DNA of 64,000 bases, from positions 248,001-312,000 of the forward strand of contig NZ_BRVS01000004.1 of assembly GCF_026011795.1 (NCBI RefSeq), written 5' to 3'. Position numbers and translations under genes: made by a program. The notes below the pieces were generated by a model. That model had not been told where the DNA came from and did not search any database. It saw only the letters and a program-made list of their open reading frames with translations. Position 1 is the stretch's first letter, and the number at the start of each line of letters is the position of its first letter. Shown here piece after piece: positions 25,279-35,711 of the stretch. This DNA comes from Arthrobacter mangrovi. Its GTDB lineage: Bacteria; Actinomycetota; Actinomycetes; Actinomycetales; Micrococcaceae.

Positions 25279-25585
25279 GTGGCAACCGATTATGATGAGG
25301 TCCGGGCCGACGTCAAGGAGTCCCAGGACAAGTCCCTGCAGGCAGTACGGTCCGTAAATGCGCCCGCCGGGCGCGCGCAGTGTCGTCATGGAGCTGGACG
25401 AGGCCGACGGCCTTGACGGAGCCGGCGTACCCGGCGGCGAGTTCATCGCAGAGGAACTCAACGTCCAGGTCATCCCGCAGGCCGACGACGAATTCACCTG
25501 CTACTCATGCTTCCTTGTCCGGCACCGCTCCCAGATCGCCCGGCAACAAGGCTCCCACGCCTACTGCACCGACTGCGAAGGCTAA
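25279..25585 (+). pseudogene. DUF4193 protein gene with an apparent frameshift
   Basis: From GTG at 25279 the frame reads VATDYDEVRADVKESQDKS and then runs into nonsense, ending at 25416. The next frame over, from about 25379, reads SVVMELDEADG and continues through LNVQVIPQ and a zinc-binding-like CYSCFLVRHRSQIARQ with CTDCEG to a stop at 25585. Joined, the two parts give a ~101-residue DUF4193 protein, the normal length of this conserved actinobacterial family. A one-base loss (or two-base gain) within the GC-rich 25360-25380 stretch would explain it. Either a sequencing error or a real inactivating mutation; the rest of the sequence looks intact. Confidence 0.72.
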
Positions 25586-25607
25586 AAACGCACGGCGTTC
25601 GATTCAA

Positions 25608-25985
25608 CTACTCAGCCGCCCGTCCACCCGAATTCGCAGGCAGCTGCTCTTCCTTCCCCTGCCACGGCCACCTGCCGGTGATTTCGAGCTCCAGCGACCA
25701 GCTCAGGAATGTACGGATCAGCACGATCACGGCCAGCGCAGCTACGCTTTCCAGCGTCGGACTGACGGCCACGGTGCGGATGATATCCGCCGCCACGAGC
25801 AGTTCGAGCCCCAAGAGGATCGAACGTCCAAGGAACCGGCGGAACCCCTCGTATACCCCGGCCTGCCTGCCGAGGAGCTTTGGCACAGCGAATGCTGCAG
25901 CCAGGACGGCACCGATCACCATGGCAGCGACACCGGCAGCATCAATAACGCGGCCGGCTGTCTCGATCAGTTCTCTGAAGTCCAT
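25608..25985 (-). CDS. DUF1622 membrane protein
   Basis: A 125-residue protein with about three transmembrane helices: DAAGVAAMVIGAVLAAAFAV, ILLGLELLVAADIIRTV and SVAALAVIVLIRTFLSWSLELEI. The RSILLGLELLVAADIIRT and LIRTFLSWSLE segments are characteristic of DUF1622, a widespread family of unknown function. It converges with the DUF4193 gene. Confidence 0.88.
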   Translation of the reverse strand: MDFRELIETAGRVIDAAGVAAMVIGAVLAAAFAVPKLLGRQAGVYEGFRRFLGRSILLGLELLVAADIIRTVAVSPTLESVAALAVIVLIRTFLSWSLELEITGRWPWQGKEEQLPANSGGRAAE

Positions 25986-26070
25986 GCGCCCACGCTACAA
26001 CTGAGATGCGCCCGCACAACCCCTGGCAGCGCTGCCAGTGCCGGCCAACAGGGACTCGGGTGCCTGCAGC

Positions 26071-26940
26071 TCAACTCCAGTCGAAAAAACCCTTACCGGT
26101 CTTGCGGCCCAGTTCGCCACGGGCCACCTTGTCCCGGAGGATCTGCGGCGGCGCAAACCTGTCGCCGAGTGTCTTGTGCAGGTACTCGGCGATCCCTAGG
26201 CGGACGTCTAGGCCCACGATGTCGGTGGTCCGCAGCGGTCCGGTGGGGTGTTTGTACCCCAGCACCATAGCGTTGTCGATATCCTCGGCGGAGGCCACGC
26301 CCTCCTCGACCATGCGCATAGCCTCGAGCGCGATCGCGACGCCCAGCCTTGAGCTGGCGAATCCCGGTGCATCATTGACGACCACGGCCGTCTTGCCCAG
26401 CGCCTGCACCCAGCCTCGCGCCGCCTCTACCAGCTCCGGCCGGGTCTGTTCTCCAATAACGACTTCGATCAGCGTGGAGGCGGGGACCGGATTGAAGAAG
26501 TGCAGACCGAGGAAGTCCTGCGGCCGGGACAGTTCCCGCGCCAGATCGCTCACGGACAGCGAGGACGTGTTGGACGCCAGTACGGCGCCGGCGGCCAGGC
26601 GTTCCTCGACGGCGCGCAGCGAGGCCACTTTGAGGTCCCGGTCTTCGGGCACGGCCTCGACGACCAGTTCCCGGTCCGCGAAATCAGCATAATCCACCGA
26701 CACGGCCAACCGGGAGGCCATCTCGTCGAGGTTGGCATCCTCCACGCCGCGCTCGATCGATTTCGCAGCCGACGATTCGATCCGTTCCCGGGCCGCCTCC
26801 GCAGAGGCTTCGTCGCGCTCGACCACCACGACATTCGCGCCTTTGAGCAGGAATGCGTGGGCGATTCCCGCCCCCATGCGGCCTCCGCCCAGAACGCCGA
26901 CTTTGGCGGGAAGCCCCGCAGGATGTTCGAAGTTGCCCAT
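26071..26940 (-). CDS. 3-hydroxyacyl-CoA (3-hydroxybutyryl-CoA-type) dehydrogenase
   Basis: A 289-residue NAD-dependent dehydrogenase. The N-terminal Rossmann motif is VGVLGGGRMGAGIAHAF; NTSSLSVSDLA, GLHFFNPVP with the catalytic His, and VVNDAPGFASSRL are family signatures; DPTGP-like HPTGPLRTTDIVGLD lies near the C-terminus. The single-domain length fits the PaaH/Hbd type used in fatty acid, phenylacetate or polyhydroxybutyrate metabolism. No partner genes of those pathways adjoin it, so the physiological substrate is open. Confidence 0.93.
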   Translation of the reverse strand: MGNFEHPAGLPAKVGVLGGGRMGAGIAHAFLLKGANVVVVERDEASAEAARERIESSAAKSIERGVEDANLDEMASRLAVSVDYADFADRELVVEAVPEDRDLKVASLRAVEERLAAGAVLASNTSSLSVSDLARELSRPQDFLGLHFFNPVPASTLIEVVIGEQTRPELVEAARGWVQALGKTAVVVNDAPGFASSRLGVAIALEAMRMVEEGVASAEDIDNAMVLGYKHPTGPLRTTDIVGLDVRLGIAEYLHKTLGDRFAPPQILRDKVARGELGRKTGKGFFDWS

Positions 26941-27231
26941 TTTTGCTTCTTCTTCCTGTCGAGGAACGCGTGCACGCGTTCAAATCTTGCCGGACACTGA
27001 AAGAGCCTGCCCGAAGCCAGCGTACCGATGAGGGGCTGGACTTCGCGCGGGGTACGGCTGAGTCCAGCACCCAAGCCAAGCCCTTAACAACGCTGCTCTA
27101 GGCCGGCTGGCACGAGGCAGAGTCGGAATGCCCTATCGGCATTGGGTACGGACGCGGACGCTGGATGCAGGAGGGCCACTGCGGCCTATTCGGCCTGCTC
27201 ATCTCCTCCGCATCAATCGAGAGGAAGTCAG

Positions 27232-27474
27232 ATGGACGTGCGAATCGTCGAGAGCGTAGCAATGTTCGGCATCGGCGACGGGTTGCTCACCGTGCTCCTG
27301 CCTGACGAACACTGTTCCCGCTGGGCGGCCGGCCCGTTCCGGCCAATCATGGAGTGGTGCCGCCTGCACCCTGGACTAACGCGGGCACTTGGGGCTGTGC
27401 AACTCGTCGCCTGTGCAGCCCTCGCCGCGAGCCTGTCGACGGAACCCGGGCCGGCCAAGCTGCGTTCCAGGTAA
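27232..27474 (+). CDS. Hypothetical 80-residue membrane protein
   Basis: The ATG at 27232 has GAGGAAG six bases upstream. The product has a C-terminal hydrophobic helix (ALGAVQLVACAALAASL) and a weaker N-terminal one (MFGIGDGLLTVLLP), resembling small DoxX/DUF-type membrane proteins. No family recognised. A terminator-like hairpin follows. Confidence 0.6.
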   Translation: MDVRIVESVAMFGIGDGLLTVLLPDEHCSRWAAGPFRPIMEWCRLHPGLTRALGAVQLVACAALAASLSTEPGPAKLRSR

Positions 27475-27481
27475 AGCGGGA

Positions 27482-27518
27482 CGGGACCGCGCTCCATAGA
27501 GGGAACGGTCCCGCCCTT
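27482..27518 (+). terminator. Terminator-like hairpin between convergent genes
   Basis: Stem CGGGACCG (27482-27489) with CGGTCCCG (27506-27513), followed by CCCTTTCC. It ends the 80-residue gene and lies 55 bases from the end of the formate-THF ligase gene. Confidence 0.6.
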
Positions 27519-27574
27519 TCCTGTTCGAGCTGCAGCTTGGACTGCCGGTAACCGGTCCCCTTCCCCGAGGTGCG

Positions 27575-29263
27575 CTAGAAGAGGCCGGTGATCTCGCCGT
27601 CGTCGTTCACGTCCATGCGCATGGCGGCAGGTTCTTTGGGCAGGCCCGGCATGGTCATCACGGCGCCGGTGAGCGCGACGATGAAGCCGGCGCCGGTCCG
27701 GGGGATCAGTTCGCGCACGGTAATGGTGAAACCGGACGGCGCACCGAAGCGGGTGGCGTCATCGGTGAAGGAGTACTGGGTTTTGGCCATGCAGACCGGC
27801 AGCTTGCCCCACCCGTTGGCGTCGATCTCGGCCAGCCGGTTCTTTGCGAGGGTCGAGAACTCGACATGGTCGGCGCCGTAGATCTGCTGGGCGACAGTCT
27901 CGATCTTCTTGTCCACCGACAGGTCCAGGTCGTACAGCGGCGCAAAGTGCTGCACCGCGTCGAGCGCCTGCGCGACCTTGGCGGCCAGCTCGTCGCCGCC
28001 GTCGCCGCCGCCGCCATGCCCCCAGACGTCCGCCGCCGCGGCCTCGACGCCCTTCTGCCGGCACCACTCAAGCACCCAGTCGACTTCCTCGTCCGTATCC
28101 GATGTGAAGCGGTTGAGGGCGACGACGGGTGTGATACCGAACTTCGCGGCGTTGTCGAGGTGCCGCTCGAGGTTTGCGGCGCCCTCCTGCAGCGCGGCAA
28201 GGTTGGGGACAGACAAGTCCTCCTTGGCGACGCCGCCGTGCATCTTCAGCGCGCGGATGGTGGCGACGATGACGATCGCCGACGGGGCGAACCCGGCGGA
28301 GCGCGCCTTGATGTCCATGAACTTCTCGGCGCCAAGGTCCGAGCCGAATCCGGCCTCGGTGACGACGACGTCGGCCAGCCTGCGGGCGGTCTGGGTGGCG
28401 ATGACGGAGTTGCAGCCGTGTGCGATGTTGGCGAACGGGCCGCCGTGGACAAGTGCCGGCGTTCCCGCGATGGTCTGGACGAGGTTGGGTTTAATGGCGT
28501 CCTTGAGCATCATGGTCATGGCGCCCTCGGCCCCGAGCTGGGCGGCGGTCACGGGCTTCTTGTCATAGGTGTAGCCGAAGGTGATCCGCGACAGCCGCCG
28601 CTTGAGGTCCTTCAGGTCCGTGGCGAGGCAGAAGACGGCCATCACCTCGGAAGCGACGGTGATGTCGAAGCCTGCCTCGCGCGGGATGCCCTGCCCCGGC
28701 CCGCCAAGACCGATCACTATCTGCCGCAGCGCCCGGTCGTTCATGTCCAGCACGCGGCGGAAGGTCAGCCGCCGCGGATCGATGTTGAGCTCGTTGCCCT
28801 GGTAGATGTGATTGTCCACCAGCGCCATCAACGCGTTGTTGGCGCTGGTGATGGCGTGGAAGTCTCCGGTGAAGTGCAGGTTGATCTGGTCCATCGGCAG
28901 CACCTGGGAATAGCCGCCGCCGGTGGCCCCGCCCTTCATGCCAAGGATCGGCCCGAGCGAGGGCTCGCGCAGCGCGATCATGGTGCGGTGGCCGGCCTTG
29001 GCCAGGGCGTCCCCCAGACCCACGGTCACGGTGGACTTGCCCTCTCCGGCCGGTGTTGGAGACATGGCGCTGACCAGCACCACCTTCCCGCGGGGCTGGG
29101 CTTGGTCCGGGCCGAGCCTGGCCGGGTCGATCTTCGCCTTGTAGTTCCCGTAGAGTTCGACGGCGTCGCCCGGGATTCCGGCGGCCAAGGCCACCTCGGC
29201 GATCGGCTTCAGCGTGGCGCGACGGGCAATTTCAAGATCGGAAAGCGGAGCCGGGTCAGACAT
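27575..29263 (-). CDS. fhs: Formate-tetrahydrofolate ligase
   Basis: A 562-residue enzyme that joins formate to tetrahydrofolate with ATP to give 10-formyl-THF. The P-loop is [18 protein letters not shown] near residue 70; [21 protein letters not shown]-type and [16 protein letters not shown] segments are standard. Two adjacent ATG codons exist (29266 and 29263); the second sits better behind GGAGGACA. Sarcosine demethylation yields one-carbon units, so a metabolic link to the creatinine island is possible but the genes are not adjacent (inference). Confidence 0.96.
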   Translation of the reverse strand: MSDPAPLSDLEIARRATLKPIAEVALAAGIPGDAVELYGNYKAKIDPARLGPDQAQPRGKVVLVSAMSPTPAGEGKSTVTVGLGDALAKAGHRTMIALREPSLGPILGMKGGATGGGYSQVLPMDQINLHFTGDFHAITSANNALMALVDNHIYQGNELNIDPRRLTFRRVLDMNDRALRQIVIGLGGPGQGIPREAGFDITVASEVMAVFCLATDLKDLKRRLSRITFGYTYDKKPVTAAQLGAEGAMTMMLKDAIKPNLVQTIAGTPALVHGGPFANIAHGCNSVIATQTARRLADVVVTEAGFGSDLGAEKFMDIKARSAGFAPSAIVIVATIRALKMHGGVAKEDLSVPNLAALQEGAANLERHLDNAAKFGITPVVALNRFTSDTDEEVDWVLEWCRQKGVEAAAADVWGHGGGGDGGDELAAKVAQALDAVQHFAPLYDLDLSVDKKIETVAQQIYGADHVEFSTLAKNRLAEIDANGWGKLPVCMAKTQYSFTDDATRFGAPSGFTITVRELIPRTGAGFIVALTGAVMTMPGLPKEPAAMRMDVNDDGEITGLF

Positions 29264-29365
29264 CATTGTCCTCCAAACTGGTGCGTCAGCGAGTGGCGGC
29301 CGGGGCCGTCACAGCCAACGTACCAGCCGATCCAGACGTCGTCACGGGCGGGGGAACCGGGAGAT

Positions 29366-29719
29366 TCAGCGGATGAGCTGCCGGTACGCCAGCAGTTCGT
29401 CGCGGGCCTCGTCCAGTTTCTGCTCGTCGATGCTTGTGCCCTGTATTCGCTTCCAGTAGGAGTAGCTCTGGCTGAGTTTGCGGATCACGATGTTCACCTC
29501 CTCCCGTTCCAGGTAGTTCGGCATGGCGGGGCCGGGGCTCGTGGAGCCATCCAGCCCCTCCAGGGAGCCGGCGATAATCAGTTCTCCGTGGGGTTCCTGG
29601 CCGCTGCCACGGGATTCATGGCTGGCTTGCTGGGCGGACTGCGCCGCTATCATCGGTTGGATGTCGGGGCGGATGGATTGTTCGGGGGCCGGACGGACAG
29701 CGCTGTCCAACGGTTTCAT
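29366..29719 (-). CDS. Hypothetical protein, 117 residues
   Basis: The ATG at 29719 has GAGGAACC nearby. The first ~65 residues are Pro/Ser/Gln-rich and probably disordered. The last ~50 (YLEREEVNIVIRKLSQSY, YWKRIQG, DEQKLDEARDELLAYRQLI) are predicted helical and charged. No known domain recognised. It lies 102 bases upstream of fhs on the same strand. Confidence 0.6.
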   Translation of the reverse strand: MKPLDSAVRPAPEQSIRPDIQPMIAAQSAQQASHESRGSGQEPHGELIIAGSLEGLDGSTSPGPAMPNYLEREEVNIVIRKLSQSYSYWKRIQGTSIDEQKLDEARDELLAYRQLIR

Positions 29720-30294
29720 GAGTGGTTCCTCTTTCGGGCAGGACTCCGAAGGCAGACCCCGGTTTAGGACCGGCCGGCCGACGGATTGATGCGAATACGG
29801 CAAGCCCAAACGTGGCCACGGACTTGCACAGAAGGCGCCGGCAAACGCAGGCCCCTGAGGGGCTACGAGCGGGAGCCGAAGGAGGCTGGCTTTTCAGCTG
29901 GGCGGGCCCGGCGGGCAGCCGGGGCGGCGATGGAAAAGCTAGTGCGCAGCGAGGACGGAGGCAGCCCGGAGTCGGGCAGCAACGGCATGGAATCCGGCTG
30001 GCGTGGCGATAATCTTCACGGGGCCCACCTCTCTTTCCCTCACGGCGTCGATCATGAAAACGTCCCGGCCATCTCTTGATTGAGAAAGCTCAATCGGACA
30101 AGAGAGAGGCTACTCCACCCGCAAGGCTCTTGGCCAGCAAGAGATCGGTAATTCTTTGGGATTTGTGTCTCCGGCGGCGTGTCGGCTTCGACACGCCGAC
30201 ACTTGTGTCCGGGCTGGCGCAAGTTTCGGTGGGACGGTGCTTGCTGTTAGTGGCTCTCTGCCATCGGCCGGGTTGCCACAGTCACCAACAAGAG
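29720..30294. other. Intergenic region without a credible gene
   Basis: 575 bases between the hypothetical gene and the HAD phosphatase. It contains a short palindrome GATTGAG-aaag-CTCAATC at 30078-30095 and the hairpin at 30175-30198; nothing else is recognisable. Confidence 0.5.
30175..30198. terminator. Hairpin downstream of the tetritol operon
   Basis: Perfect 10-bp stem CGGCGTGTCG/CGACACGCCG with a GCTT loop, about 100 bases after the end of the last minus-strand gene. No T-run, so a terminator role is only likely. Confidence 0.5.
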
Positions 30295-30984
30295 TCACGA
30301 CACGGTCTCCAGGCGCAGCCCGCCCGCAGCGTTCACGGCCCGGATGCCGCCCAAGCCGAGGAGCACCGCATCGGCCACGAGTTCGGCCGAAGAAAACGTG
30401 CCGGCCACAGCCAGGGTCACACAGCCAGCGGCCCTGCCCGCGGCCAGCCCGGCCGGGGTGTCCTCGATAACCAGACAGCGGTCGGGCGCAACCCCGAGCC
30501 GGCGTGCGGCCAGCAGGTACCCCTCCGGGTGCGGCTTGCCGTTCTCGATATCGTCGAAACTGATCAGGACGGGCGGAGCATTGAGCCCGGCCGCCCGCAG
30601 GCGGACCTCGGCCAGCCCGCGCGTGCACGAGGTGACAATGGCGCACTGGTGCGGCGGAATCGAACCGAGTAGGGCGGCCGCACCCTCAAGGGCGTGAATG
30701 CCGTCCGTTTCCTGGGTCTCGATTTCGATCACCCGAGCCAGGCATTCTTCGACCTGATCGGGCGCGACCATGGCCGACACAATATCCCTGGCCGGCTTGC
30801 CGTGATCTGTATGCCGGTAGGTGTCGCCGAATCCCAGTTCGTTCGCCCACCGGGCCCAGCCGCGTTCGACGGCGCCAGTGGAGTCGATGAGGGTGCCGTC
30901 CATGTCGAATAGCACGGCCTCGAAGACGTGTTGGCCGAGGCCGGCCAACACCGGACGTTCCGTACCGGAATTAGAGCGATTCAC
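30295..30984 (-). CDS. HAD-superfamily sugar-phosphate phosphatase
   Basis: A 229-residue HAD subfamily IA phosphatase. Motif I is LFDMDGTLIDS, motif II VTSCTRG, the Lys is in GKPHPEGYL and motif IV is VIEDTPAG. I chose the GTG at 30984, which has AAGGAG just upstream, rather than an ATG at 31056 that has none. Last gene of the sugar operon, following the FGGY kinase. Such enzymes often remove toxic or dead-end sugar phosphates (inference). Confidence 0.88.
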   Translation of the reverse strand: MNRSNSGTERPVLAGLGQHVFEAVLFDMDGTLIDSTGAVERGWARWANELGFGDTYRHTDHGKPARDIVSAMVAPDQVEECLARVIEIETQETDGIHALEGAAALLGSIPPHQCAIVTSCTRGLAEVRLRAAGLNAPPVLISFDDIENGKPHPEGYLLAARRLGVAPDRCLVIEDTPAGLAAGRAAGCVTLAVAGTFSSAELVADAVLLGLGGIRAVNAAGGLRLETVS

Positions 30985-31062
30985 TTTTCTCCTTGAGGTA
31001 TTGCCGTTGCATGACGCCGCCGTCCAGCTGGCAGCTTGCGGGCCCCGGGCGCTCATTTGCGT

Positions 31063-32466
31063 CTAGATCCCGTACAGCCGCTCGCGTGCCTCGCCGAATC
31101 GGCCGCGTACGGCGGCCGACCAGTCGACAGAGGAGCTGGACGGGCTGATGGTGCGTTCGGTCCGGCGCTCCCAAGCCGGCGGCTCGTCGGCTTTTGACAG
31201 CGCCCAGGCGGCCTGGCGCGCCGCGCCGAGGGCGACGTATTCCCCGGGCTCGGGGATGACAACTTCGGCTTGGAATATGTCCGCGGCCGCAGCCTGAAGG
31301 GACCGCGAACGCGATCCGCCACCGACCAGGACAATCCGTTGCGCTTCGATGTTGCGGGCCCGCAGCTTGTCCATCGCATCGGCCAAGAGGCATAGCAGGC
31401 CCAGCACCGAGGCACGGGCCACGTTTTCCGGTTTCATCGCCGCACGGGTCAGGCCGACGAGGCTGCCGCTTGCGTGGGGCAGGTTTGGCGTCCGTTCCCC
31501 GTCCAGGTACGGCACCAGCGTCAGGCCGCCGGCATCGACCGGGCCCGCCGATGCCAGGGCGTCGAATTTCTCCAAGCTGACATCCAGAAGGTCCGCGGTC
31601 GAGCCAAGGACACGGGCACCGTTGATGGTGGCCAGCAGGGGCAGCTGCCGGCCCGTAGCGTCGGCGAATCCGGCGATGGCGCCGGAAGGATCGCTGATCT
31701 TGGTATCGGTGGAGGTGAAGACCGTCCCGCTCGTTCCGATCGACACCGCCACTTCGCCCGGACGCAGCGCCAGGCCAAGCGCCGCTCCCGCATTGTCGCC
31801 GCAGCCCGGCCCCACCAGCATGCCGGACGGCGTTGTGCCGGCGGTCGCGGAAGGCCCGATCACCGTCGGCAGATCGGGGGACCTACCGAAGGCCCATTCC
31901 AGCAGGTCAAGCCGATAGGCCTCGTCGCAGACCGAGTAGTACCCGGTCCCGGAGGCATCGCTACGATCCGTCGTCGGGTAGCCGGCGCGCCCCAGGATCT
32001 GCCAGGTGAGCCAGTCGTGGGGCAGCATGACCTTGCTGACCCTGTCGGCAAGGTCGGGATGGTTCTCGGCCAGCCAGGCAAGCTTGGTGATGGTGAAGGA
32101 CGGGACCGGCACGATCCCGATTTCATCCGCCCACACCTGCGCCCCAAGTTCGTCCCGCAGCCGCTGGGCCTGCGGTGCGCTGCGGACATCGTTCCACAGC
32201 AGGGCATCGAAGACCGGGGCATCGTCCGCGTCCAGGGCGACCATCCCGTGCTGCTGTGCACTGACGGACACCGCTTCGATGTCGCCCAGATCCGCTCCCC
32301 CGGCCGCTTGGAAGGCCTCCCACCAACGGTCGGGATGGACCGCTGTGCTGTCCGGGTGCGGAGCGGAGGAACTGCTCAGGATTTGCCCGGTTTCCGCATC
32401 GACCCGGACAATCTTGCAGCTCTGGGTGGACGAGTCGATCCCCGCGACAATGGTGCGAGAGGCCAT
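31063..32466 (-). CDS. xylB: FGGY-family carbohydrate kinase (xylulokinase-like)
   Basis: A 467-residue kinase with the acetate/sugar kinase fold. It opens with VAGIDSSTQSCKIVRVD, contains SVSAQQHGMVALD with the catalytic-side motif, WNDVRSAPQA, a ribose/xylulose-type GCGDNAGAALGL and the second phosphate loop VLVGGGSRSRSLQ. Closest in pattern to D-xylulokinases. The ATG at 32466 follows AGGAGA. In this operon it may phosphorylate a ketose made by one of the dehydrogenases, rather than xylose-derived xylulose: no xylose isomerase is nearby (inference). Confidence 0.85.
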   Translation of the reverse strand: MASRTIVAGIDSSTQSCKIVRVDAETGQILSSSSAPHPDSTAVHPDRWWEAFQAAGGADLGDIEAVSVSAQQHGMVALDADDAPVFDALLWNDVRSAPQAQRLRDELGAQVWADEIGIVPVPSFTITKLAWLAENHPDLADRVSKVMLPHDWLTWQILGRAGYPTTDRSDASGTGYYSVCDEAYRLDLLEWAFGRSPDLPTVIGPSATAGTTPSGMLVGPGCGDNAGAALGLALRPGEVAVSIGTSGTVFTSTDTKISDPSGAIAGFADATGRQLPLLATINGARVLGSTADLLDVSLEKFDALASAGPVDAGGLTLVPYLDGERTPNLPHASGSLVGLTRAAMKPENVARASVLGLLCLLADAMDKLRARNIEAQRIVLVGGGSRSRSLQAAAADIFQAEVVIPEPGEYVALGAARQAAWALSKADEPPAWERRTERTISPSSSSVDWSAAVRGRFGEARERLYGI

Positions 32467-32739
32467 GGGCTGTCTCCTATCAGTTTCTCGGCCGGATGGC
32501 AGCTGGCACCGGAACCGCAGGGCAGGAGGCACCGGCAGCTGCCTGTGCCCGGCCCCGTCAGCATCATTAGTTCCAAGCTGGCGTGCCGCCGGAAGGCGGG
32601 CCCGTCCGGGCCGCACGGAAGGTCATCCTATGCGACAGTCGGGCAGGCCAGCGATCCTGCCGCCTCGCCGGTGAATGCGGTCCAGCCCAGGGACAGCCCG
32701 CTTCGACGGACACCCGGGCCTTCGCCGCGGCCGCCGCGC

Positions 32740-33489
32740 TCAGATGCTCGAGTAGCCACCGTCGATAAGGATGTTTTCGCCCGTGATCATTCCGGCCTTG
32801 TCACCGGCAAGGAAGGCGATCAGGGCGGCGACCTCGTCCGGCTGGGCAAAGCGCCCCACCGGGATGAGCTTCTTCATCTCATCGCCCTTTTCGCCGGCCC
32901 AGGCCAGCTTGCCCAGCGGGGTCTCGACGACCGTAGGCGAGACCGCATTGACGGTCACGCCCTGCGGCGCCCATTCCATCGACAGCACCTTGGTCATGCC
33001 GACCACGCCCGCCTTGCTCGCGCAGTACGCCACGTGCTGGTCCAGGCCGATAACGCTGGCCTGCGAAGCCAGATTGACGATGCGGCCGTGGCCCTTGTCC
33101 GTCATCACGCGGCCTGCCGCCTGCGCCATTTTGAAGCTGGCGCTGAGATTGACGCTGATGGTCGTTTCCCACATCCGCTCGGACAGCTCGAGGGCCTTGT
33201 CCAGCATCACCACACCGGCCGAGTTGACCAGGATGTCCACGGTCCCGGCCACGCTGACCGTCTCGTCCACGACTTTCTGCGCCGCACCCTCGTTCGTCAA
33301 ATCCTGCGCGATGCCATGGTGGCCCTCGCCGGGCAGTTCCGCCATGGCCGCGGTGACCGAATCATTCAGGTCCACGCCGACGATCCTGGCGCCCCGCTCG
33401 GCGAAATACCGCGCCACGGAATTGCCGATGCCGCTGGCGGCGCCGGTGATGATGGCTACTTTGCCTCGGAATTCCTGCTCCACGCTCAT
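32740..33489 (-). CDS. Short-chain dehydrogenase, D-threitol dehydrogenase-like
   Basis: A 249-residue classical SDR. NAD-binding [15 protein letters not shown] (NAG-type), catalytic Ser in LASQASVIG and YCASKAG (YxxxK) are all present. The sequence and neighbourhood resemble the D-threitol dehydrogenase of the Mycobacterium smegmatis tetritol pathway, which oxidises D-threitol to D-erythrulose. The ATG at 33489 overlaps the stop of the upstream RpiB-type gene (ATGA). Other polyol substrates cannot be excluded. Confidence 0.85.
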   Translation of the reverse strand: MSVEQEFRGKVAIITGAASGIGNSVARYFAERGARIVGVDLNDSVTAAMAELPGEGHHGIAQDLTNEGAAQKVVDETVSVAGTVDILVNSAGVVMLDKALELSERMWETTISVNLSASFKMAQAAGRVMTDKGHGRIVNLASQASVIGLDQHVAYCASKAGVVGMTKVLSMEWAPQGVTVNAVSPTVVETPLGKLAWAGEKGDEMKKLIPVGRFAQPDEVAALIAFLAGDKAGMITGENILIDGGYSSI

Positions 33490-33944
33490 CCTTCGTAGCT
33501 GCTGATCGCGCCGACCTTCGCCGCGGAGGCGCTCTCCGGGTCGAAGGTGTAGGTCAGCCATTCGCGCACCAGTCGGCGGGCCAGCTCGATACCGACCACC
33601 CGCTGGCCCATGCACAGTACCTGCGCATCGTTGCTCAGGACCGAGCGTTCGACCGAGAAAGAATCGTGGGCGGTGACGGCGCGGATGCCCTTGACCTTGT
33701 TGGCCGAGATCGCCACCCCGAGCCCAGTGCCGCAGATCAGCAGGGCGCGGTCGGACTTGCCCTCGGCCACCAGGGTGGCCGCTTCAACGGCGATGTGCGG
33801 GTAGGCGGTGTGCCCGTCGGCGTCCACTCCCACATCCACCACGGACTCAACGCCGGGGTTTTCCTGCAGGTCCCGTTTCAGGATTTCCTTGTAATCGAAG
33901 CCGGCATCGTCGCAGCCGACGACGAGGCGTAGTTTCCCGTTCAT
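33486..33944 (-). CDS. RpiB/LacAB-family sugar-phosphate isomerase
   Basis: A 152-residue isomerase of the ribose-5-phosphate isomerase B fold, with GCDDAG near the start, the active-site Cys in [11 protein letters not shown] and NDAQVLCMG. Next to a DhaK-type kinase and threitol-like dehydrogenases it is probably a D-erythrulose-4-phosphate isomerase (the DerI role), which would send the four-carbon sugar to D-erythrose 4-phosphate and the pentose phosphate pathway. AAAGGA precedes the ATG at 33944. Confidence 0.85.
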   Translation of the reverse strand: MNGKLRLVVGCDDAGFDYKEILKRDLQENPGVESVVDVGVDADGHTAYPHIAVEAATLVAEGKSDRALLICGTGLGVAISANKVKGIRAVTAHDSFSVERSVLSNDAQVLCMGQRVVGIELARRLVREWLTYTFDPESASAAKVGAISSYEG

Positions 33945-33967
33945 ACGTTTGATTCCTTTCGTGGCCG

Positions 33968-35671
33968 TCAGCGACGGCCGAGTGCGGTAACAATGAGGGC
34001 CAGCGACGTCGCTCCCGCATCGGGAGTCCCTAAGCTCTTTTCGGCCAGCGGCCTGGCGCGGCCCAGCCGGGGTTTGAGGTTGGCGGTGGCATCGGCCGCC
34101 TCGGTGGCCGTCCCGGCCGCCGCTGCCCAGGCCTCGGACAAGGCCGTCCCGGCGTCGACCGCCGCGCGCAGCTCCTCGGCAAACGGCAGCAACGCATCCA
34201 CCAAGGTCTTGTCGCCGATCACCGCCCGGCCCAGATCCGTCATCGCCCCGGCGAAGGCGGACACAGCGTCGACCGCTTCGGCAGCGGCGTAGCCATCGCG
34301 CCCGTCGGTGAGGCTGGCGCCGGCCGCTTCGAGAGCCGCACCCCACAGCACTCCGGAGGTTCCGCCGGCCGAGGCGGCCCAGGCCTGGCCGGCACGGGTC
34401 AGCAACCAGGCTCCGCCGGCTCCGTCCGCCGCGGCGGACTGGGCCGCGGCCACGGCTGCGTCGATGCCCTTGACCATGCCGCGTCCATGGTCACCGTCGC
34501 CGGCGACGGCGTCGATCTCGCCCAGCTTCGTCTCGTTGGCGTGCAGGGTGCTCTGGGCTGTCCCCAGTCCGGCCAGGACCAGCTGGGCCAGGTCCCGGGC
34601 CGCGGGCGTCGCCTGCGGCGCCTCTGCCTGCTCCGCTTCCTGCCCCGCCTGCTGCTGCTCGGCGGAGATCAGTCCCGCCGTGCCGGCCTTCTGCTTGCGG
34701 TAGGCCGGCGTGTACGCGTCGGCCGTCCAGTAGGCCTCCAGTTCGTCGGTGAGCCACATCAGGGTCAGCGAGCAGCCGCCCATGTCCAGGCTGGTAACCA
34801 GTTCGCCAACCTCCGGGTCCACGGGTTCCAGGCCGGCTTCGGCCAGTTGCCGGGACACGGTGTTCCAGAGCAGGAAGAGTTCCTCGTACTTGGTGGTGCC
34901 CAGCCCGTTCAGGATCACCCCGACCCGCCTGCCGGCCTGGTCCGGCGCCTCCTTGAGCAGGGAGGAAACCAGCAGCCGGCCTAGTTCCTCGGCCGTGGGC
35001 AGCGGCTCATCGCGGATGCCCGGTTCACCGTGGATGCCCAGGCCCAGCCCGAGATGCCCCTCCGGGACGGTGAACAGCGGCTTGTCTGCCCCGGGCATGG
35101 TGCAGCCGGAGAAGGCCACGCCTAGGGTGCGGGTGGCGGCGTTGGCTGCCCGGCCGACCCGTTCGACGCCGTCGAGGTCCAGTCCCGCGGCCGCAGCAGC
35201 ACCCATCGCCTTGAACACCGTGAAGTCACCGGCGATCCCGCGGCGCTTATCCTCTTCCGGCGCGGAGGCGACGTCGTCGGTCACGACCACGATGCGGGTG
35301 TCGATCCCTTCCTTCCGGAGACGCTCGGCCGCAATGCCGAAGTTCAGGTTGTCGCCGGCATAGTTGCCGAAGGTCAGGATTACGCCCCGGCCCTGGTCGG
35401 CAGCCTTGGCCACAGAGTAGACCTGGGCCGCGGACGGGGAGGTGAAGATATTGCCGACCACGGCGCCGGCGGCCAGCCCCGGCCCGACCAGGCCGCAGAA
35501 GGCAGGATAGTGGCCCGAACCACCGCCGACGACGACGGCGACCTGGGGTTCGCCGGAGCGCAGGGCCACGGCGCCTCCGGGCACCCCGCGCAGCCGGTCC
35601 GCATACAAGGAGAGGAAGCCGGAGAACTGTTCTTCTGCGAACTCGGCCGGGTCATTGAATAGCTTGGTCAA
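33968..35671 (-). CDS. Dihydroxyacetone/erythrulose kinase, DhaK-DhaL fusion
   Basis: A 567-residue single-chain ATP-dependent ketose kinase. The N-terminal DhaK domain has [12 protein letters not shown] and [11 protein letters not shown], with the His that binds the substrate covalently; the C-terminal DhaL domain, from ~residue 370, has the nucleotide/Mg loop [14 protein letters not shown] Gln/Glu/Ala-rich linker lies between. In tetritol pathways such kinases phosphorylate L- or D-erythrulose. It is separated from the binding-protein gene upstream by a very stable hairpin. Confidence 0.9.
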   Translation of the reverse strand: MTKLFNDPAEFAEEQFSGFLSLYADRLRGVPGGAVALRSGEPQVAVVVGGGSGHYPAFCGLVGPGLAAGAVVGNIFTSPSAAQVYSVAKAADQGRGVILTFGNYAGDNLNFGIAAERLRKEGIDTRIVVVTDDVASAPEEDKRRGIAGDFTVFKAMGAAAAAGLDLDGVERVGRAANAATRTLGVAFSGCTMPGADKPLFTVPEGHLGLGLGIHGEPGIRDEPLPTAEELGRLLVSSLLKEAPDQAGRRVGVILNGLGTTKYEELFLLWNTVSRQLAEAGLEPVDPEVGELVTSLDMGGCSLTLMWLTDELEAYWTADAYTPAYRKQKAGTAGLISAEQQQAGQEAEQAEAPQATPAARDLAQLVLAGLGTAQSTLHANETKLGEIDAVAGDGDHGRGMVKGIDAAVAAAQSAAADGAGGAWLLTRAGQAWAASAGGTSGVLWGAALEAAGASLTDGRDGYAAAEAVDAVSAFAGAMTDLGRAVIGDKTLVDALLPFAEELRAAVDAGTALSEAWAAAAGTATEAADATANLKPRLGRARPLAEKSLGTPDAGATSLALIVTALGRR

Positions 35672-35711
35672 GGAACGCTCCGCTGTGGTGGTTGGTGCTG
35701 GCCTGCCGGGA

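Noticed and set aside
30076-30672. A plus-strand frame upstream of and opposite the HAD phosphatase.
   Set aside because: It lacks a ribosome-binding site and overlaps the recognisable phosphatase in antisense.
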